Shown: piece by piece, positions 61,559 to 64,000 of the stretch
How positions within the stretch are numbered: position 1 is the stretch's first letter
Layout: every line of letters starts with the position of its first letter
Source: JAENVU01 sp038250905
Lineage (GTDB): Bacteria; Actinomycetota; Acidimicrobiia; IMCC26256; JAENVU01
Assembly (NCBI GenBank): GCA_038250905.1
Contig: JBBSBV010000001.1
Location: forward strand, 124,001-188,000
Reading direction: 5' to 3'
DNA: 64,000 nucleotides
Program-made: the position numbers and the translations under genes
Notes under the pieces: model-generated
What the model was told of the DNA's origin: nothing
Seen by the model: the letters and a program-made list of their open reading frames with translations, nothing else
The model's database searches: none

Positions 61559-61617
61559 GGGAGGCTCCGTTCGTCGGATGTTCGCGAGGTGTTCCTCGGG
61601 GGTTCGTCGATCGGTCG

Positions 61618-61669
61618 TTGTCGCATCGACCTCGGTCAATGTATAGTTCATATCGACGGCTGTCAATAT
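61618..61669. promoter_or_regulatory. Divergent ars promoters and ArsR operator
   Basis: Plus strand: TTGTCG (61618-61623), 18 bp, TATAGT (61642-61647) for arsR. Minus strand: TTGACA (61666-61661), 17 bp, TACATT (61643-61638) for arsI. ATATCGAC (61650-61657) and GTCAATAT (61662-61669) form an inverted repeat with one mismatch and a 4-nt spacer. It overlaps both promoters and is the probable ArsR site. Confidence 0.72.
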
Positions 61670-61721
61670 CGACACTCATCGATGTGACACTCGTCGCCGC
61701 TCCCTCGAGGAAAGCAGTCCC

Positions 61722-62066
61722 ATGGAAGTGAAGACGATCACCGCCTGCTGCGACGGTCTGCTCGCGGCGCCCCTGAGCGAGGCCGCGGCCGACGACCTGG
61801 CCGCGGCATTCAAAGTCATGGCCGACCCGGTCCGCCTCCGCCTGCTGAGCATCATTGCGGCGCAGGGCGAGACGTGCGCGTGCAACCTGACCACGCCGCT
61901 CGGCAAGAGCCAGCCCACGATCAGCCATCACCTCTCGGTCCTCACCGACGCCGGTCTCCTCCACCGCGAGAAGCGGGGCAAGTGGGCGTGGTACTCGGTG
62001 GCGCCCGACCGGTTCGCGGTCCTGCGTGACGCGCTCGCCGGAGCGCCGGAACTCGTCCGGCAGTGA
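61722..62066 (+). CDS. arsR: ArsR-family arsenic-responsive repressor
   Basis: The 114-residue winged-helix protein has the sequence ETCACNLTTPLGKSQPTISHHLSVL, with the metalloid-binding Cys52 and Cys54 at the start of the recognition region and a third site possible at Cys9-Cys10. GAGGAAAG precedes ATG 61722. Binding of trivalent arsenic would release it from the operator between arsI and arsR. The aquaporin gene starts at a GTG that overlaps its stop. Confidence 0.95.
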   Translation: MEVKTITACCDGLLAAPLSEAAADDLAAAFKVMADPVRLRLLSIIAAQGETCACNLTTPLGKSQPTISHHLSVLTDAGLLHREKRGKWAWYSVAPDRFAVLRDALAGAPELVRQ

Positions 62067-62773
62067 ACCGCACGCTGGCACGCCAGGCGCTCGCCGAATA
62101 CCTCGGCTCCGCACTTCTCGTCGCGGTCGTCGTCGGATCCGGGATCATGGCCACGCGCCTCTCCCCCGGTGACGTCGGACTCCAGCTGCTCGAGAACTCG
62201 ATTGCGACGGCCGGTGGGTTGATCGCGCTGATCCTCGCCCTCGGTTCCGTCTCGGGCGCGCACTTCAACCCGGTCGTGAGCCTGGTCGACTGGCGACTCG
62301 GCGGCCTTTCGACGCGAGGACTCGGCGCGTACATCGGCGCGCAGGTGACCGGTGCGATCAGCGGCGCGGTGCTCGCCAACCTCATGTTCGACCTGCCGAC
62401 GGTGGAATGGTCGACGAAGGTCCGGAGTGACTCCGGCCTCTGGCTGGCGGAGGTCGTCGCCACGGTCGGTCTCCTGCTCGTGATCTTCGGTTCGGTTCGG
62501 GGCGGAAACGCGCGCGGCACACCCTTCGCCGTGGGTGCCTACATCGGCGCCGCCTACTTCTTCACCAGTTCCACGAGCTTCGCCAATCCCGCGGTCACGA
62601 TCGGCCGGATGTTCACCGACACCTTCGCCGGCATCGACCCGTCGAGTGTGCTCGCCTTCGTCGCCGCCCAACTCGTCGGCGCCGCGATCGCCTACGGAAT
62701 CGTGCGCGTGCTCTTCCCCACGTTCGACGGAACGAACATCGTCGTCCCCCACGACATGGAGGCAACCCCATGA
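62063..62773 (+). CDS. aqpS: Aquaglyceroporin of the AqpS type (arsenite channel)
   Basis: This 236-residue six-helix channel has half-helix motifs FNPVVS (NPV instead of NPA) and ANPAVTIGR. The base after the second NPA, normally the selectivity Arg, is Val. AqpS of rhizobial ars operons shows the same kind of change and lets arsenite flow out down its gradient. Placement between arsR and arsC supports this role strongly. GTG 62063 overlaps arsR, and the stop overlaps arsC (ATGA). No active arsenite pump is in the window. Confidence 0.93.
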   Translation: MNRTLARQALAEYLGSALLVAVVVGSGIMATRLSPGDVGLQLLENSIATAGGLIALILALGSVSGAHFNPVVSLVDWRLGGLSTRGLGAYIGAQVTGAISGAVLANLMFDLPTVEWSTKVRSDSGLWLAEVVATVGLLLVIFGSVRGGNARGTPFAVGAYIGAAYFFTSSTSFANPAVTIGRMFTDTFAGIDPSSVLAFVAAQLVGAAIAYGIVRVLFPTFDGTNIVVPHDMEATP

Positions 62774-63165
62774 CCAAGCCTTCCGTGCTCTTCGTCTGCG
62801 TCCACAACGCGGGCCGCTCCCAGATGGCGGCGGCGCTGCTCGCGCACCACGCGGGCGACCGGATCGAGGTGCGTTCCGCCGGTAGCGAGCCGGCACCCAG
62901 CGTGAACCCCGCGGTCGCCGCGGCGATGCGGGAGTTGGGTATCGACATCACGGCCGAGCAGCCGAAACTCCTCACGACCGCGGCGGTGGAGGCGTCGGAC
63001 GTCGTCATCACCATGGGCTGTGGCGATGCGTGTCCGATCTTTCCCGGCAAGCGCTACCTCGATTGGCAACTCGACGACCCGGCCGGCCGTGACGTCGCCG
63101 CGGTCCGCCCGATCCGCGACGAGATCGACCGCCGGATCCGCGCACTGGTCGACGAACTCACCTGA
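62770..63165 (+). CDS. arsC: Arsenate reductase, LMW-phosphatase type
   Basis: The 131-residue protein has the P-loop VCVHNAGRS (Cys10 to Arg16) and the second Cys pair in MGCGDACPIFPG (Cys84, Cys88), then KRYLDWQLDDP. This is the family of thioredoxin- or mycothiol/mycoredoxin-linked arsenate reductases. It makes arsenite, which the adjacent channel releases. It starts at an ATG overlapping the aqpS stop. The gene set arsR-aqpS-arsC with arsI opposite handles arsenate and methylarsenicals. Confidence 0.95.
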   Translation: MTKPSVLFVCVHNAGRSQMAAALLAHHAGDRIEVRSAGSEPAPSVNPAVAAAMRELGIDITAEQPKLLTTAAVEASDVVITMGCGDACPIFPGKRYLDWQLDDPAGRDVAAVRPIRDEIDRRIRALVDELT

Positions 63166-63182
63166 CTCCTGGCTGGATCCGG

Positions 63183-63374
63183 TCACTGACCTGCGGCGCG
63201 TTCGTGACGCAACTCGGGCACGAGGCCGGCCCGGGCGAGCATGCGCACGGCCCGCTCCTCGGCCACGTCGATCACGACCGCGTCACCCGGACTCCGTCGC
63301 ACCAGGAACGAGACCATGCAGTCGCTGCAGGCATCGGTGCCGTTCATCACGCATTCGTCGCAGTCGATGTTCAC
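63183..63374 (-). CDS. Small Cys-rich conserved protein
   Basis: The 63-residue protein is read from GTG 63374. CDEC near the N-terminus and CSDC near residue 16 form a likely metal site. The rest (VVIDVAEERAVRMLARAGLVPEL) is a short helical tail. Short proteins of this kind occur across Actinobacteria; the function is unknown. It converges on arsC with an 17-nt gap and lies downstream of the FAD oxidoreductase gene on the same strand. Confidence 0.83.
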   Translation of the reverse strand: MNIDCDECVMNGTDACSDCMVSFLVRRSPGDAVVIDVAEERAVRMLARAGLVPELRHERAAGQ

Positions 63375-63413
63375 CCCTGCACCTTCGCACGGGGGTGTGA
63401 CACTCCACGACGG

Positions 63414-64000
63414 TCAGTGACCCGAACGCACCCCGGCCGCCGACTGGTGCTCGGCCGCAACTTCCTGGGCCTCGGCTGCGACCAGATCCACCAGACGCTC
63501 CGAGGCGATCGCCCGGGCCGCGTTGCGACCACTGCCGATCGCCTGGTCCATGTTGAAGTACTGCCACTCGCCGAAGCGCCCGACGGTCCGGATCCCCACC
63601 CGCCGGAGCCAGTCCAGGATCGTGGCCACGCACTCCTCGTGATCGAGGGAGTAGATCACGTACGCGGGTGCGATCGGAGCCACCATCCCGAGCACGATCT
63701 CGTCGTCCGCCCGCAGCACACCGGCACGCACCAGACCGTCGATCGTCTCCTGCACGAGGTCCCTTCCACTCACGTCGCGGTACGAGGAGTGGGAGATTTC
63801 CGCCATGATCGACGAGCACCCCTCGGGGACCAGCGTGGGTGAGAAGTTCATGGGATAGCTGATGCGGTGGAAGACGAACTCGTCCTCGTGGAAGTACACC
63901 CAGTGATGATCGGAGATCTCGGGCCGGCGCACGCCGATCATCACCGTGTACACGGTGTTCCACCGCAGCCGGGCCGCCGCCTCCCGGACCGCGGCCGGCG
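63414..64000 (-). CDS. FAD-dependent oxidoreductase (UDP-galactopyranose mutase-like), C-terminal part
   Basis: The frame is open through the right edge of the window, so the N-terminus with the dinucleotide motif is missing. The visible 195 residues contain DHHWVYFHEDEFVFHRISYPMNF and the C-terminal FAD-binding end GRFGEWQYFNMDQAIGSGRNA, where the MDQAIGSGR part closes over the flavin. This is the pattern of the UDP-galactopyranose mutase / protoporphyrinogen-oxidase-like family. Given the arabinose-lipid locus, a role in cell-wall sugar chemistry is possible, but other substrates of the family fit as well. Confidence 0.8.
   Translation of the reverse strand, partial: PAAVREAAARLRWNTVYTVMIGVRRPEISDHHWVYFHEDEFVFHRISYPMNFSPTLVPEGCSSIMAEISHSSYRDVSGRDLVQETIDGLVRAGVLRADDEIVLGMVAPIAPAYVIYSLDHEECVATILDWLRRVGIRTVGRFGEWQYFNMDQAIGSGRNAARAIASERLVDLVAAEAQEVAAEHQSAAGVRSGH

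Overview
This is a high-GC, gene-dense stretch of bacterial chromosome carrying about 64 protein genes. It has no rRNA, tRNA, CRISPR or transposase that I can see. The gene content points to an actinobacterium: a decaprenyl-phosphate arabinose locus, a KstR-like TetR regulator, an LLM-type (probably F420) oxidoreductase, a mycothiol-type ArsC, a WS/DGAT acyltransferase, and many acyl-CoA dehydrogenases and CaiB-type CoA-transferases. I lean to the class Acidimicrobiia, but that is inference from gene style, not from a marker gene. Many genes start with GTG and appear to be leaderless, with a TANNNT box 6-9 nt before the start codon.

Layout. 1-1878: the end of one and two complete tandem amidohydrolase-fold paralogues. 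1908-7784: a PQQ-repeat-type lipoprotein, an AMACR-like CoA epimerase, an adenylate cyclase, and a TetR-acyl-CoA synthetase operon with a palindromic operator. 8017-9903: a secreted low-complexity protein, ApbE and a heme-type membrane protein (flavin/heme electron transfer). 9950-15523: pyrophosphatase, a sulfatase-like MBL hydrolase, then ubiA-dprE1-dprE2-HAD phosphatase (decaprenylphosphoryl-arabinose synthesis). 15550-22944: SDR, molybdopterin oxidoreductase and MBL hydrolase from one bidirectional promoter, amidase, P450, an AhpD-like protein. 22950-26118: a three-gene pseudopilin operon resembling GspI-J-K; a lone type IV pilin lies at 34489-35004. 26283-39897: acyl-CoA catabolism (ALDH, three acyl-CoA dehydrogenases, two ligase/transferase genes, MaoC, crotonase, DUF35 plus thiolase-fold protein) with citrate synthase embedded. 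39973-44176: a carbohydrate-type ABC importer. 44208-50954: acyl-CoA dehydrogenase, fused IpdAB-like CoA-transferase, carotenoid oxygenase and thiolase, with a second dehydrogenase transcribed divergently. 51035-60984: PlsY, small membrane proteins, lipoproteins, an LLM oxidoreductase coupled to a fused EtfBA, WS/DGAT, DoxX, amidohydrolase. 61097-63165: arsenic resistance genes arsI / arsR-aqpS-arsC. 63183-64000: a small Cys-rich protein and the C-terminal part of a FAD oxidoreductase.

How it fits together. The largest theme is breakdown of branched, cyclic or isoprenoid acyl-CoAs. It combines CoA ligases, an epimerase, apparently heteromeric acyl-CoA dehydrogenases, a hydratase, a DUF35/thiolase-fold pair that recalls the Ltp2-ChsH2 aldolase of steroid side-chain breakdown, an IpdAB-like ring hydrolase, an electron-transfer flavoprotein and storage-lipid synthesis. 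The carotenoid oxygenase inside one such operon is the most suggestive lead to an undescribed pathway (apocarotenoid breakdown). Two non-coding themes recur: a dispersed palindromic element at the 3' ends of genes (five copies) and leaderless promoters.
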